The position numbers were made by a program, and so were the translations under genes. Below are positions 28,088 to 39,379 of a stretch of DNA of 64,000 bases, piece after piece. Origin of the DNA: Eukaryota sp. TZLM1-RC (Eukaryota > Metamonada: BaSk clade); assembly GCA_040285825.1 (NCBI GenBank), contig JAUPSS010000004.1, positions 6,517,658-6,581,657 of the forward strand, given 5' to 3'. The notes below the pieces were generated by a model, which ran no database searches, was not told the origin of the DNA, and worked only from the letters and a program-made list of their open reading frames with translations. Each line of letters starts with the position of its first letter. The stretch's first letter is position 1.

Positions 28088-31000
28088 ATGACACCTGGAA
28101 CAACTCCACTGTTTCAACAGCTTACTGCTCAACTTGATTACATCAACAAAACCAGCAATGAGCCTGAAATTGCAGCTTTCACCAAAAAACTAGACAACTT
28201 TCTTGAACTTTTATACTCCCATTACCTTTTCGATGCTGTCAATGCTTTACTCACTTCAAAACTTCCTCTACTATGTAAAACTCCTCCTGAATCAGCAGAT
28301 GTACTCGAAATTCAGACATACTTTTTACGATTTCTCTCACGCATCCCTCTTAGCTCCTCAGTTATTGTACCTCACATTTCTCCTATTCTTTCTCTTCTTT
28401 CTACTACTTTATATCACCCTGTCTACCCTGTTCAGATGGCTTCTATTGATCTGTTCAGAACCCTCAACCATCGAAACTTTACCTCTTCAAATTTACCTGC
28501 TGAATACAATAACTTTCTCAATCATCTAATCCCTTTATCTTCCACTCATGCTATTTTCTCTAACCCTACAGAAGAACATTTAACCTTTATAGCAGCCTTG
28601 ATTAAGTGTATAAGCCAAGGATTGTTACAGTTCATCCCAGTGTTTCTTAGGGGAGAGGGAGTTGCTTTTAACCAATGTACACCCCCAGTAATTGTGACGA
28701 TCTTGTCTTTTGTTTCAAATCATTTAACCTTTCTAAACCATTTTCTCTCACTTGAACAACAGTTAATTTTCAGTGATGGAGCCATTTCTCCCTCATTGCT
28801 TAAGACTGCAACAAGAAAGTTTTTTGTTCTGAGTGTGGTATTTAGAAGGCTAAATCTTATAAAAGACACCTTGTCAAAGGGGAACTTGCTGCAATCAGAA
28901 TATGGGGATGATGTCAACAGAATAATTCAATCAATTTCATCACGTGAGTCACGTGAAGTCTTGGAAAAGTCTTTTAGATTCTTGTTGGCAAATGGCAGTG
29001 GAGGCGCCAGCAAAGAATTCACAAATGGCTTCGTTCAATTTTTGCCAATGCTATTCAATCCGGATTGGGTTCCCATGAACCTGACAATGTTGGATGACTT
29101 GCTGAAATTTAGACAGTCGAAAACCTTTACCTTTCCTGTTGATTCAGGGTCTCATTCTTTTTTGATTGATTCAAGGGTTAGATTGATTAAATTGATTTTG
29201 GATAGTTGCAGTCGACATCGAAATCAACTTTCTTCCAACCAATTGTTGTCTGTTTTTCATAATTCACTTGATTTGTTATTTAGCCACACGTTACCTTCTT
29301 CACTATCGATTGTGGTTTGCACGGCTATCCAATCAGTTCTTGAGCCTCTATGTAGTCAACTATGCGAAAACTACCTCCCGAAGGATCCCAATACTGTTTT
29401 AATTCCTGATTTCGAATTGCCAAGGTTCAAGTATCTTTGTCTACAGATATCAGTTGTAGCGAACAGCTGTGTTTTAAAGTTCAAAGATTTGATTGAGCAA
29501 GTGCAGTCAATAAGGTTTTATTATGATTCAATCAAGAAAAACCAATCAGATGTTCTAGTTAATGACCCCCTGATTCAATCAATTCCCCTTTCTCACTTCC
29601 CCAATTCAGGTAGTTTCCATTTAATGTTGACTCGGTCAAGTATCAGTTACCAGTCATCTTATAATGAACCTACTCCAGTTTCAAATTGTTTTACCACCGT
29701 TAAAGAAGGTTTAAAAGGTTACTTAAATGAAAGAATTATTACTATTAGAGGAATTATCCCCAGAATTTCTGGGTTATTTTGCTTATCGGCCAAATTACTT
29801 TCAAGATCTATTAGGGAAAACTCTTTTAGTCATTGCTGTTTTATGTCAAATTTGGGAAGTTTAATTGCTGAATTCTTGGTTGATTTATTTACAATTCTTC
29901 CTTTGGCTTTCTCTGAATTAGGTCAAGATGTGGAACCAATTACCTCTAATTCTGATATTCTTTCTATTCTGCAAAAGGTGGGCTCTATTCTATTTACCAG
30001 TCTCGAACCTAGTTTTCTGTTTAATTCAATATTGCCAAAGTTAAGTGGATTATTAACCATTTGCATAAAACATTCAATTTTTAAAGATTTTTTATTGGAA
30101 TTTCTTGATATTAAGCGGATTGGACCAGTTTTTTCCGAATATATCTTGGATTTTCTTTGTCAATCCATTTCAACGGAAGTAGAATCTTTCTCAATGAATA
30201 TCCCAGTCAATCCATTAGTTTTTAATTATGAAACGCTTACATTCACTATCTTTTTCAAAGCATTTTTATCAAGGCTCTCCCCCACCATTTGGTCCTCAAC
30301 ACCAATAGATACCTTTACCCACCAATTAGGAATAGGAGTGGGGATGAGGATAGTTGATGGAGATGCCGTGGATCCATTGGCCATTCCTTTAATCGTAAGG
30401 TGGACACCTTCTTTTATCTGTACTTTTAGTGAACAGATTTATAAACATCTGCTCAACAATGTTAATTACTCGCCCTTAGTAATGTTTGTTTTAACACTTT
30501 TCAAACATTGGTTATTCCACATGAAACCCCCTTCCCAGCTTCAAATTAATTCAGGAGTTTATAATCATTTGGGTGATTTATTTATCAATGTTTATTCATT
30601 GTTACTAGAGCTATGGTATCGACATTCTTATTCTTTATTGGGATTTCTAGCTCTGGATTGTTTAATTAATCTGAATACTGTTTGTTTTAAACTATGTAAT
30701 TCTGAGATCACCAAATATATTATAGAAAGTTGTTCGATAACACTTACTGTTCCTTTTCCTTTCCAAAAGAATTTATTAAGGTCTTGTTTAATGTTTTTGG
30801 GTTATTATGTCGATTATTTTGGTCCTGGCAATTTGGAAAAGTTTTTGATTGATAATTCGCAATTGGTGCTAAATTTAATTAGGTTGGTAAAAAAGCCCAA
30901 AGCCAAGGCATTTCCTTTAACTAAATATGCAATTCAGTTACTTGGTAAGCTTGGAGTAGTTTCACGTTCTGCAATCAGTCAAAATGATTGCAATTTTGAT

Positions 31001-34000
31001 TTAATCAACGAGCTGTTCCCTCAATCGGTCAATTACGGCCCATTCACTTCGGAAGCCATACAATCAATCAGTTTTGATGGTTCTTTCACCTTCAAATATG
31101 GTAAATCTGTTTTAGAAGCACTAAAGTTTACCACTCGTTTGTTTTGTTCGGTTTCCAGTTATGCTATTTTTCCTGACTTTCTAGTTTCTTCGGGGTTTGT
31201 AACTGTTCCCGATCCTGATGACGTCATTTCTGGACTTTTGTTGACTAATCAGTATTTTGATTGGTGTCTGGGTGAATCACTTTCTCCTTCAATTAAGTTG
31301 ATTTTGTTTCATTGTGTACAAATCTCAATTTATTCCAAGTATATTTTTTGTTCATATAATTCAATTTCTCAAATTCCACTTTCTTTTCCCTTTGTTTCTC
31401 CTAAACTGGATTCCATATTTGAAGATGAAGTTGTTACTAATGATACTATATTTACAAAGTTTAAGAACAAATTGCTTGAAAATTCTATTTATTCTGAAGT
31501 TTTTATTGATGCTTTAATGTCTATTTCAAGTTCTCGTATCATTTCAGCTTCTGTGTCGTCATTCATTGTCCAATGTTTTGCGGAATTGAATCTTTCAGAT
31601 GATTTAATTTCGTTGTTGTTAATAAATATTACACAACTATCTAAAAGTGGTGATTATTCAAAGCTTAATTCGGCTCTTTTAATGGTTTTTTCTCTTTTAA
31701 AGGCTGGTGACCTGAAGGAAATCCATTTTGTCTCCATTTGTCGTTACTTACCCAAAATTTTGAGCTCCTTTCCGATCACCTGTCACTTTGTATCCACCAA
31801 TTATTGCTTCACTCTGAAGGAGTTTTTCTCACTCTTGTTAGACAGATTCACCCATTTTTATCCTACTTTGGAGGGTATCAATCCTGTATTTGCTGAATTA
31901 ACTCTTTTGTTTACCATTAGTTCTTCCATTATTAGACCTGAGGTCAACAAATTTTTGAGTGAGTTGGTGAAATCTTATGGAAAAACCTTGACTGAAGTCC
32001 TTCCTAAACATTGTGAAAATTTGGTCAAATTTGTAAGTGAGGTTGACGCTTCAAATATTTCCCAATTTTCATCAATGTGTATGGCTTTGTCAAGATTGAT
32101 TGACACTAAATCAGTTGAAGTGTCCCATCCGATTGTATGTGAGCTTTTGCCCAAAATTTCAGCCCGTCTTCGTCCCAACCCCAACCTTGATTCTACCTCC
32201 CATCTTTTATCAATGGTAGAAAAGGAACGACTTTTGGTTCTCGCCAAATCATCTGTTATTCCATTCACTTTTGCTGCTACCCAAGCCGTTGAGCTCATTT
32301 GCTCAGTCTTCATTAAGTGTGATCCTTCAATGAGATCCTTTTACTTATCGTTGTTGTTCTCTTGCGTGTTGTCTAGTTCTGAATACTTTAGTTTCTTTGT
32401 TTTGAGAAATGTTAGGAGGGTGAAGCAGAATGTTAAGTTTTCGCCTGAGCTGTGGAGCCCTTTGCTAAAAGAAATCGAAGCTTTGGGGATTTTATTAAGC
32501 CAAAAAGAGTTCAAACACCCTCACACCACAGCCGTGTTTCTGTACAGAATTAAACTTCTTATACCTAATATCAGGACTGATTATGGGTCACTTATTCTCA
32601 ACAAATTCGGTCAACTTCGTCAGTTATATGAGCAGCACTCTTTGGACTATTACGCGCTCGCAAGTATTCGAAGTAAAGCACTTTCTCTGTCAAAGCTGTT
32701 GAGCTTGGCAAGTTTTGACCAAAATTTCGTGCAACGGTCCTTTGGAATTGTTTCTCAATTAGAACAAATGTTTAACCTTTCACCTTTGACTAGTAAGCTT
32801 GATACTGAACTAAATCAATTTTCTTTATTGGTTTTGAACCTTTGTTCTCACATTCCAAATCAATCACTTATGGGTGAATCATTGCGTCAATACTTTACTC
32901 CACAAAATTTGGAACATGCCTTTAGTATTTGTCAAATTTTCATCAGGATCCTTACTTCTCCGCAGGTGATCCCTACTTCATTGTGGACTAGATTTGATCA
33001 TGTGCGATCGTCACTAAATATCAAAAATTTCAGTCAATTTTTAAGAACAGAGCTCACTGCCCCTTTTATTCAAATTCTTCAAGTTCCCTATTCGAATATA
33101 CCAGAAATAGAGCATTACACACGTCATTTAATTTGTAAAATTATTTACCTAATTTCTACCCAAACTTCGAATTATCTCAATTCAAATTTTGGTTTTGTGT
33201 TTACAATTGTTCGAAATTTAACTTGGTTAGTCGAATTTGACCCCCTACGACCGTCAAATCCTGATCACTTTCCCACTTTAGATAGGTCAAATTGTATAAA
33301 CAACTTGGTTGATACCTTGATTTTGAATATTAATGGGCAGATGGAGATTGATCATCTTTTGATGGTTTGCTATTTGTCTTATCATTATGATTTGAAGTAT
33401 TTCGTCCCTTTGAGGTGGAAAATTCTTAATTTTTCTTCAAACCTTTCAATTGACAAGATCATTCACTTGTCAAGTAGACTAGAGCAGCTCACTAGTGATT
33501 CAAAAATTTCAAGCGAATTAGCTGAACTTTTTTCAAATATCTCTCCAGAATCACTCTTTTATCACTGTCTGAATGGGATTTTTGTACCATGGATGAAGAA
33601 TCAAATCTTTGATAACCATTCATTGGCTTTTGATCATCCTTTTATCACAACTCTTAAACATGTAATCATCAATCTACTCAGTCAAATTTCCAATTCTTTT
33701 GCCACCAACCCTATCGAATGTGTGGTTGACCAACAAACCGCCATTGGTGTTGAATTAGTTTACTCTACTTGCTTGTTGATCAAGCTTTGCGATGGGCCTT
33801 TGACAGATTTGATTGATCTTGTTTCTACGTTTATATCCAGTTCAAATACGATTTACCATGATGTTTCAGTATTTGCTATTAGTCTACACCACTTAAAATT
33901 TATCAATATTATAAAGAATCAGACTGGAACTGCTTTATCATCTCTTTTCAACTCAACCCTTATTTACTGTTTAGCTTCACAGCATCAAGATGGTGCTAAC

Positions 34001-37000
34001 ACTCTTCCTTTTGTTCGCCACGTCCTGTTTCTGGCACTGGACCATTTGCTTGCTGCAATGTCTGTGTCCTGGTCTGGGGATAAGTTTATTAATCGATTGG
34101 CTTTAATTCTCTATCAGAATGGCAATGATCACCATTTACTTTCTTTTATTTGGATGACATTACTTCAACCTCAAGTTGAAAATTCTCCTATAAAGCAGTC
34201 ATTACTTAATTACCATCAGAATTTCCACATTCCAGCAGTGTCTTTTATCCACTATTTCACTAAGCAAAGGAGTGGTCCAGAGCAAGAAGTTGCGATATTA
34301 GTCTGTGAATATTTTTTGAATTGGATACGAAGCAGAAAAATTGGTGATGTTCCTAAAAAATATTTTGACCAATTATTTGAATTTTTGGTTGGAACCAGTC
34401 TAATTTATGTTAAGCCTCAATCGGCTACAAGCAACGAAGTTGATAAAATCGACCATCTTTGGTCTCCGTTTTCAAATATTATGGATTTGTTGACTCAAAA
34501 TTTAGCTTTTTATAATATTCAAATGGAAACTTCTTTTTTGGTTTCAATTTCCAAGTTAATTTTGGATCTTTGCCTAAATGAAGTCCAAGATTATGCTGAA
34601 GGTGTTGATATTAATTTGATTGAGAAAATGTTTTCTAAACCAAAAGGAGCCGAGAATTTTAATGTCAATACACTCTTTTCAAGTGCGTTTGTTGGTATTA
34701 GATATCTTTATTCATTTCTCTCTTCAAGTTCTCCCCACTTGGATGATTTGGTGACTTGTTTGGGTTCTTCTTTGGTTGATTCAGTTGGTGGTACTTTGGT
34801 TTCTTCATTTGGAACCTTTTCTATCTTTATAAGTTTGGTTTTATTTGTTTTAAAACTTGTTTTTACAGCAGCAATCTGGAAAAACACTGAATTTTTCATT
34901 CAATGGACGTTAAAGCTCTTTCAATCATTTGTATCTGTTATAGATTCAAATAATTTTCAAGTTAAAAATTCAATATTTGCTGGTCTTTCTTTTTTATATT
35001 CCAACTGCATCAGCTCTTGTAAGTCTAGGTTGTCAACCAAAGTGACAAGTCAGGATCAGCATCAGGATCAAAAATCGAATGAACTAACTCAGCTAATTTG
35101 CACTATGTATTTATTAACCAGTATGTCTTCAATAGTTGGGGCAGCATTTGGTTTTGTAGATGGCTTTGATTCACTTTTAACTGACGCCTTCAATATTTTG
35201 ATGATCTCTTTTGACAGCGTCAGATCTACTAACTCTCACACAACTGATTTGGTTTCCAATCTGGTTCCAATCACTTTGGTCAATCTTTTAAGATTGATTT
35301 CGTGGTTTCCGTCAATAGAGTTCTTTTTATCAAACGTCGAAACCATATTGCGTTTGGATGTTTGCTATGATGTTTTTTCTATCCTGATACCTTGTTTCTG
35401 CAGCATTTTAAACGTAGATTTAGCTGAATCTTGTTTAACAATGATTGATACGTCTTTATTTGAAGTGGTAAATGTTTCAGATACCTTTCAAATACCTTCA
35501 ATATCAAATTTTGATTATCCACCGGTCAACTTGTCAGACTGTAGTGATGATCACAAAATTTCAAATGTTGAGCTCATCCTCAGAATTGAATTTAACGTTA
35601 CTGATAATCCAAAATTAAGTCTCAATGTTTCAGCAGTTTTTCATTCAATATTACTTGAATTTATTAGGAAAAACCACTCTCTTAAACAATTTCAATCAAT
35701 TTTAAAACCTATAGTTTTCTGTTTATTTAGATCTCCTTGGAAACTCATTCAAGACAGGGCTTTTGTGTTTGTATCTTGCGAAATTTTCCCCGAATTTTCC
35801 AGTTTTGACCAGTTGATCTTTTCTTTGGACCCCAATCCGCTAATATCGAATATTTCCAGTTCATCTCAAGGTGTTGTCTCTGCAACAACCAATACCACCT
35901 CAAGCTACACTGGATCTGGTAGTAGAAGATTCTACTGGTTTGTGCAGGGTATTCAGCCTTTTTTGAGGTATCTTTTTCAGGAAAATGAATTGTTGGTCCT
36001 TAAACTTGGACATTCCACTGATCTTTTGGCTCTTCAATTGTTCTCTGATGTTGTCAATATTGTGGACACTATTATTTCTGTTGATCCTAGAAAATTCCTT
36101 GTTTATTTAGAAGATATTACTTACAAGTTTCAAATCAACGTGAGAAATGATTCTTTTTATGGTTTTCACCAGCTTTCTCTGACAATAATCACTATGTTGG
36201 TTTATAAATGCATGAATTCATTTGATATTTTCCCTTCAGAAGCCTTCTTGGTTCATTTGCTTGATTCTGGTGATTCTATGACATGTTTTTTAATCGGGGA
36301 GCAAATGGTTAGTTCTTCAACTTCACTTTCTCTGTTACCTCTTATTGCTTCAGCAGCTGGGAATTTCCAAGAACATTCGCTTTCTACAGCTATTCGTTCA
36401 TTGTTTGTTGATCATTTGGTCAACAGTATTCCACTTGAATTAGATAGAACTTTAATATTAAAGAGCTTTCAATTTGATCTTTTTGGAGATGTTGAAAAAG
36501 CTCATTATACATATTCAGAACTATTAAAGTTTTTATTAAATACTGATTCAAATTTATTTTCATTTACCTTTCCTTTAATCACTACTCTGACTGAAAAATG
36601 GAGTGAAACTGCATGTCAAATGTCTCGATGGGATTTGATTACTTCATTTGATAACAATCATTTTTTGATTGATCCAACTTTACCTTGCCAAGCTCGTTTA
36701 GCTACTGGTAAATGGTCATTATCTGACCAAGAATCAAAGTTTTCATCACTGAGAATCTCTCCATTCCATCACTTACATAAGCTGTATTCATCCTTGAATG
36801 ATACACTTACCACATCTAGTCCTGATCAAAGTCTTTCCATCTCTGGAACAAGGAGGCATTCGTTGGAAGAGTTTGGTAGAAGAATCAGCGATGATTCCCA
36901 AGAAGTGTTCCATTCTATTTCTGATTACGGTGCTTTTCTTAATTATTCTCATTTTAGTTTATCCCAAATGAATTATTTATTACGCTTAACTGATCTTATT

Positions 37001-39379
37001 AGTGATTCCACTTTTGTCAGTTCTCTAGTCGCAAAGATTTCCCCTGTGAGTAGAACTCCAGTTCCAGACCCGTTGGTTTTAAATGAACTAAAAGAATCTC
37101 TTTCTCAATGGAGAAGCAATATCAGCAATCAATCATTATTGATTGATTGTCCAATTCATTCGTCTTTTGTTACTAACACAAGAGTGCAATTCCTGCAGAG
37201 ATTTTCCCAACTTTGTTCTTCCTATACTGAACCTTCGCTGGTTTCACTATCAAGTCTTGCGAACTCAATTAGGAGTACACTTTTGCTACAGTTTGCTGCT
37301 TATTTGCGAAAGAATCAATTGCTTGGACCAGCTAGTCAAATTCATCAAATTTTGAATCACGATACCAATGTGGATCATTTTTCGGCTGTAAAGAAGACTG
37401 TTGAGGAGGTAAAAATTTACTTGGCAGGTGCTGAAATGTTTTCAAACAATTCTGACAAGCGTAGTGATCTCCTTTCATCAGCTAATGATCTCTTGAAGAT
37501 GACAAATCTGGATTTGGTTCCATCCTTTGCCATTTCGGAGGTATCTTTATTGAAAAGTAAATTAACCAATTCTTTATCTGCAAATAATGATGAAGCCTGT
37601 CAAATTTTGATAAATAGCCTTTCTCAAAATTTGACAAGTTTTGACACTTGGTTTGAGCTCGGTATGATCCAATACAGTAATGATCAAAAAATCAACGCTG
37701 TCAAGTCCTTATCCAAGGGATTATCTCTGACCCAATCAATCAAAAATATGGACTCTTCCATCATTTTGTCAATCATTTATGACTGTATAGTTTCCGGTTC
37801 TGTTTACGGGTCGTTGTCTTCTGAAGTCAAGTCTCTTTTGCTGTTAATCGATTGGACCAAGTTTGTGCCGTTTCTGCTATCAAAATTGATTGATGGATGT
37901 GATGTTTTTGAATTTTGCAAGGATTTAGTTGAAAATGGAACTTTTTCTTTGAAATATAGCTTTTGCTCCTCAATTCTTCAAAATTTACGACTTCCCTTTC
38001 CACCATCAAGTTTCGAAGACTTACTCTCCCAAATTCCTTCAGAAGTCCTTGGAAAATTTGTCACCGTGATTGAAACAGCATATCCTTCAATTTTTGACCA
38101 GTTTTTGGAATTTTTCCAAGTATTTGATAATTCTTTTTTTGATTTTTCTGATGCACATTGCATTCAAATAATTTCTCAACTGAGGGAGTTACTGTTGAAT
38201 ATTTCAAATTTTGATGATCTCTATTCAACTATTAATGATTTAATTTTGGCACTTTCACAATTAGGTTGCAACTCTGCAGAAGTTGCTCGTATTTCTGAAA
38301 AATTGGTTCAAAATTTTGATGTTGACTCATTAAATCAATTGATAACTGCAGTCAATCAAAGTTTGATTGAAATTCAAAAACAATCATTCGTTAGGTTGCC
38401 AGAATCCTTGGCTGTGTTTAATTTTGATTTCCTCAATTACATATTCGAATTAAAACCAAATGCTTCTATTGTTGGAATTAGTTCAAATTATTTCAGACCA
38501 TTAGTTTTCAATTCAAAACCTAGCATCGTTCTCAAATTCGCTGTTAACAATGGTGACTCTGTCTGTATTGCAGTTTCAATGCCCCCCTTCGCTCCTGCCG
38601 AGGATGTCAATATAGGTTACATTCAAAGTAGTTTATCCAGCTTTATTTTAGCTTCCTTTACTTCATTAATTAAGAACAAACCTCGAAGCTTTCAGTTACT
38701 ATTAACCGACCAATTTGTTTCCCTTGATTCTAGTTTTTCATCACTTGACTATGGTTGTGTTGGATTAAGTGGTCCTCTTGATGATGATTCCTTCAAATCT
38801 ATTCACGACATTGATGCGGGAGAGCCTTGGGGCAAGTTGTTCAGTGGAGAGGAATTGAGTTTGAAGAGTGTTGAAGAACGTAGCAACAGCAACTACCTGA
38901 TAGAATATTTGCGAAATTTGTCGTGTTCAATAGGCACTTTTTGGAATTTCAAAGTCAATTTTTCAAAAAGCATGTCTATTCTGACTGCCTTCTCATTAAT
39001 TTTTGGTGATTCGCAGCTCCATCCAAGCAGTTTCTTCATCCACAACAACGGTAGATTTTTCCACTTGCCTATTCTGTCAACAAGTGAATCCCTTCAATCT
39101 GAACTTTCTATTCGTTTAACGCCCCCAATGCTTGAAGTTCTAGGAGTAGCTGGAGCTGATGGATGGTTGAAGCCTGTGTTGGATTTCATAGCAAAGACAT
39201 TGTTGAAAAGTTCTAGAGCAACCACTTTGATCAAAATTTTCGAATTGGATTCTCAAAAATTTGTGAACAGTTGTGAAAATTTAGAATGGCGTGATGAAGA
39301 GGTCAAATCTACACAAATTCTTGAGGAATCAGTAGGAAAAAGATCAACATTGAAAAATTCTCTTTTGCCCTGGAGATAG
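28088..39379 (+). CDS. TRRAP: TRRAP/Tra1 pseudokinase, giant transcription cofactor
   Basis: A single 11.3-kb frame without introns encodes 3,763 residues, close to Tra1/TRRAP (3,744-3,859). TRRAP is the activator-binding scaffold of SAGA and NuA4 histone acetyltransferase complexes. About 2,600 residues of HEAT-type helical repeats begin at LFQQLTAQLDYINKTSNEPE. A FAT-like region follows (about 2,800-3,350; LDTWFELGMIQYSNDQKINAVKSL marks TPR-like helices around 3,190), then a PI3K-like domain (about 3,435-3,720). Its would-be catalytic loop (FGDSQLHPSSFFIHNNGRFF, about 3,640) lacks the Asp/Asn pair and a DFG motif, as expected for the TRRAP pseudokinase and unlike ATM, TOR or DNA-PK. The C-terminus ends with a short FATC-like tail (SLLPWR). 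The start is the first ATG. The identity rests on size, layout and the dead kinase. Confidence 0.87.
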   Translation: MTPGTTPLFQQLTAQLDYINKTSNEPEIAAFTKKLDNFLELLYSHYLFDAVNALLTSKLPLLCKTPPESADVLEIQTYFLRFLSRIPLSSSVIVPHISPILSLLSTTLYHPVYPVQMASIDLFRTLNHRNFTSSNLPAEYNNFLNHLIPLSSTHAIFSNPTEEHLTFIAALIKCISQGLLQFIPVFLRGEGVAFNQCTPPVIVTILSFVSNHLTFLNHFLSLEQQLIFSDGAISPSLLKTATRKFFVLSVVFRRLNLIKDTLSKGNLLQSEYGDDVNRIIQSISSRESREVLEKSFRFLLANGSGGASKEFTNGFVQFLPMLFNPDWVPMNLTMLDDLLKFRQSKTFTFPVDSGSHSFLIDSRVRLIKLILDSCSRHRNQLSSNQLLSVFHNSLDLLFSHTLPSSLSIVVCTAIQSVLEPLCSQLCENYLPKDPNTVLIPDFELPRFKYLCLQISVVANSCVLKFKDLIEQVQSIRFYYDSIKKNQSDVLVNDPLIQSIPLSHFPNSGSFHLMLTRSSISYQSSYNEPTPVSNCFTTVKEGLKGYLNERIITIRGIIPRISGLFCLSAKLLSRSIRENSFSHCCFMSNLGSLIAEFLVDLFTILPLAFSELGQDVEPITSNSDILSILQKVGSILFTSLEPSFLFNSILPKLSGLLTICIKHSIFKDFLLEFLDIKRIGPVFSEYILDFLCQSISTEVESFSMNIPVNPLVFNYETLTFTIFFKAFLSRLSPTIWSSTPIDTFTHQLGIGVGMRIVDGDAVDPLAIPLIVRWTPSFICTFSEQIYKHLLNNVNYSPLVMFVLTLFKHWLFHMKPPSQLQINSGVYNHLGDLFINVYSLLLELWYRHSYSLLGFLALDCLINLNTVCFKLCNSEITKYIIESCSITLTVPFPFQKNLLRSCLMFLGYYVDYFGPGNLEKFLIDNSQLVLNLIRLVKKPKAKAFPLTKYAIQLLGKLGVVSRSAISQNDCNFDLINELFPQSVNYGPFTSEAIQSISFDGSFTFKYGKSVLEALKFTTRLFCSVSSYAIFPDFLVSSGFVTVPDPDDVISGLLLTNQYFDWCLGESLSPSIKLILFHCVQISIYSKYIFCSYNSISQIPLSFPFVSPKLDSIFEDEVVTNDTIFTKFKNKLLENSIYSEVFIDALMSISSSRIISASVSSFIVQCFAELNLSDDLISLLLINITQLSKSGDYSKLNSALLMVFSLLKAGDLKEIHFVSICRYLPKILSSFPITCHFVSTNYCFTLKEFFSLLLDRFTHFYPTLEGINPVFAELTLLFTISSSIIRPEVNKFLSELVKSYGKTLTEVLPKHCENLVKFVSEVDASNISQFSSMCMALSRLIDTKSVEVSHPIVCELLPKISARLRPNPNLDSTSHLLSMVEKERLLVLAKSSVIPFTFAATQAVELICSVFIKCDPSMRSFYLSLLFSCVLSSSEYFSFFVLRNVRRVKQNVKFSPELWSPLLKEIEALGILLSQKEFKHPHTTAVFLYRIKLLIPNIRTDYGSLILNKFGQLRQLYEQHSLDYYALASIRSKALSLSKLLSLASFDQNFVQRSFGIVSQLEQMFNLSPLTSKLDTELNQFSLLVLNLCSHIPNQSLMGESLRQYFTPQNLEHAFSICQIFIRILTSPQVIPTSLWTRFDHVRSSLNIKNFSQFLRTELTAPFIQILQVPYSNIPEIEHYTRHLICKIIYLISTQTSNYLNSNFGFVFTIVRNLTWLVEFDPLRPSNPDHFPTLDRSNCINNLVDTLILNINGQMEIDHLLMVCYLSYHYDLKYFVPLRWKILNFSSNLSIDKIIHLSSRLEQLTSDSKISSELAELFSNISPESLFYHCLNGIFVPWMKNQIFDNHSLAFDHPFITTLKHVIINLLSQISNSFATNPIECVVDQQTAIGVELVYSTCLLIKLCDGPLTDLIDLVSTFISSSNTIYHDVSVFAISLHHLKFINIIKNQTGTALSSLFNSTLIYCLASQHQDGANTLPFVRHVLFLALDHLLAAMSVSWSGDKFINRLALILYQNGNDHHLLSFIWMTLLQPQVENSPIKQSLLNYHQNFHIPAVSFIHYFTKQRSGPEQEVAILVCEYFLNWIRSRKIGDVPKKYFDQLFEFLVGTSLIYVKPQSATSNEVDKIDHLWSPFSNIMDLLTQNLAFYNIQMETSFLVSISKLILDLCLNEVQDYAEGVDINLIEKMFSKPKGAENFNVNTLFSSAFVGIRYLYSFLSSSSPHLDDLVTCLGSSLVDSVGGTLVSSFGTFSIFISLVLFVLKLVFTAAIWKNTEFFIQWTLKLFQSFVSVIDSNNFQVKNSIFAGLSFLYSNCISSCKSRLSTKVTSQDQHQDQKSNELTQLICTMYLLTSMSSIVGAAFGFVDGFDSLLTDAFNILMISFDSVRSTNSHTTDLVSNLVPITLVNLLRLISWFPSIEFFLSNVETILRLDVCYDVFSILIPCFCSILNVDLAESCLTMIDTSLFEVVNVSDTFQIPSISNFDYPPVNLSDCSDDHKISNVELILRIEFNVTDNPKLSLNVSAVFHSILLEFIRKNHSLKQFQSILKPIVFCLFRSPWKLIQDRAFVFVSCEIFPEFSSFDQLIFSLDPNPLISNISSSSQGVVSATTNTTSSYTGSGSRRFYWFVQGIQPFLRYLFQENELLVLKLGHSTDLLALQLFSDVVNIVDTIISVDPRKFLVYLEDITYKFQINVRNDSFYGFHQLSLTIITMLVYKCMNSFDIFPSEAFLVHLLDSGDSMTCFLIGEQMVSSSTSLSLLPLIASAAGNFQEHSLSTAIRSLFVDHLVNSIPLELDRTLILKSFQFDLFGDVEKAHYTYSELLKFLLNTDSNLFSFTFPLITTLTEKWSETACQMSRWDLITSFDNNHFLIDPTLPCQARLATGKWSLSDQESKFSSLRISPFHHLHKLYSSLNDTLTTSSPDQSLSISGTRRHSLEEFGRRISDDSQEVFHSISDYGAFLNYSHFSLSQMNYLLRLTDLISDSTFVSSLVAKISPVSRTPVPDPLVLNELKESLSQWRSNISNQSLLIDCPIHSSFVTNTRVQFLQRFSQLCSSYTEPSLVSLSSLANSIRSTLLLQFAAYLRKNQLLGPASQIHQILNHDTNVDHFSAVKKTVEEVKIYLAGAEMFSNNSDKRSDLLSSANDLLKMTNLDLVPSFAISEVSLLKSKLTNSLSANNDEACQILINSLSQNLTSFDTWFELGMIQYSNDQKINAVKSLSKGLSLTQSIKNMDSSIILSIIYDCIVSGSVYGSLSSEVKSLLLLIDWTKFVPFLLSKLIDGCDVFEFCKDLVENGTFSLKYSFCSSILQNLRLPFPPSSFEDLLSQIPSEVLGKFVTVIETAYPSIFDQFLEFFQVFDNSFFDFSDAHCIQIISQLRELLLNISNFDDLYSTINDLILALSQLGCNSAEVARISEKLVQNFDVDSLNQLITAVNQSLIEIQKQSFVRLPESLAVFNFDFLNYIFELKPNASIVGISSNYFRPLVFNSKPSIVLKFAVNNGDSVCIAVSMPPFAPAEDVNIGYIQSSLSSFILASFTSLIKNKPRSFQLLLTDQFVSLDSSFSSLDYGCVGLSGPLDDDSFKSIHDIDAGEPWGKLFSGEELSLKSVEERSNSNYLIEYLRNLSCSIGTFWNFKVNFSKSMSILTAFSLIFGDSQLHPSSFFIHNNGRFFHLPILSTSESLQSELSIRLTPPMLEVLGVAGADGWLKPVLDFIAKTLLKSSRATTLIKIFELDSQKFVNSCENLEWRDEEVKSTQILEESVGKRSTLKNSLLPWR

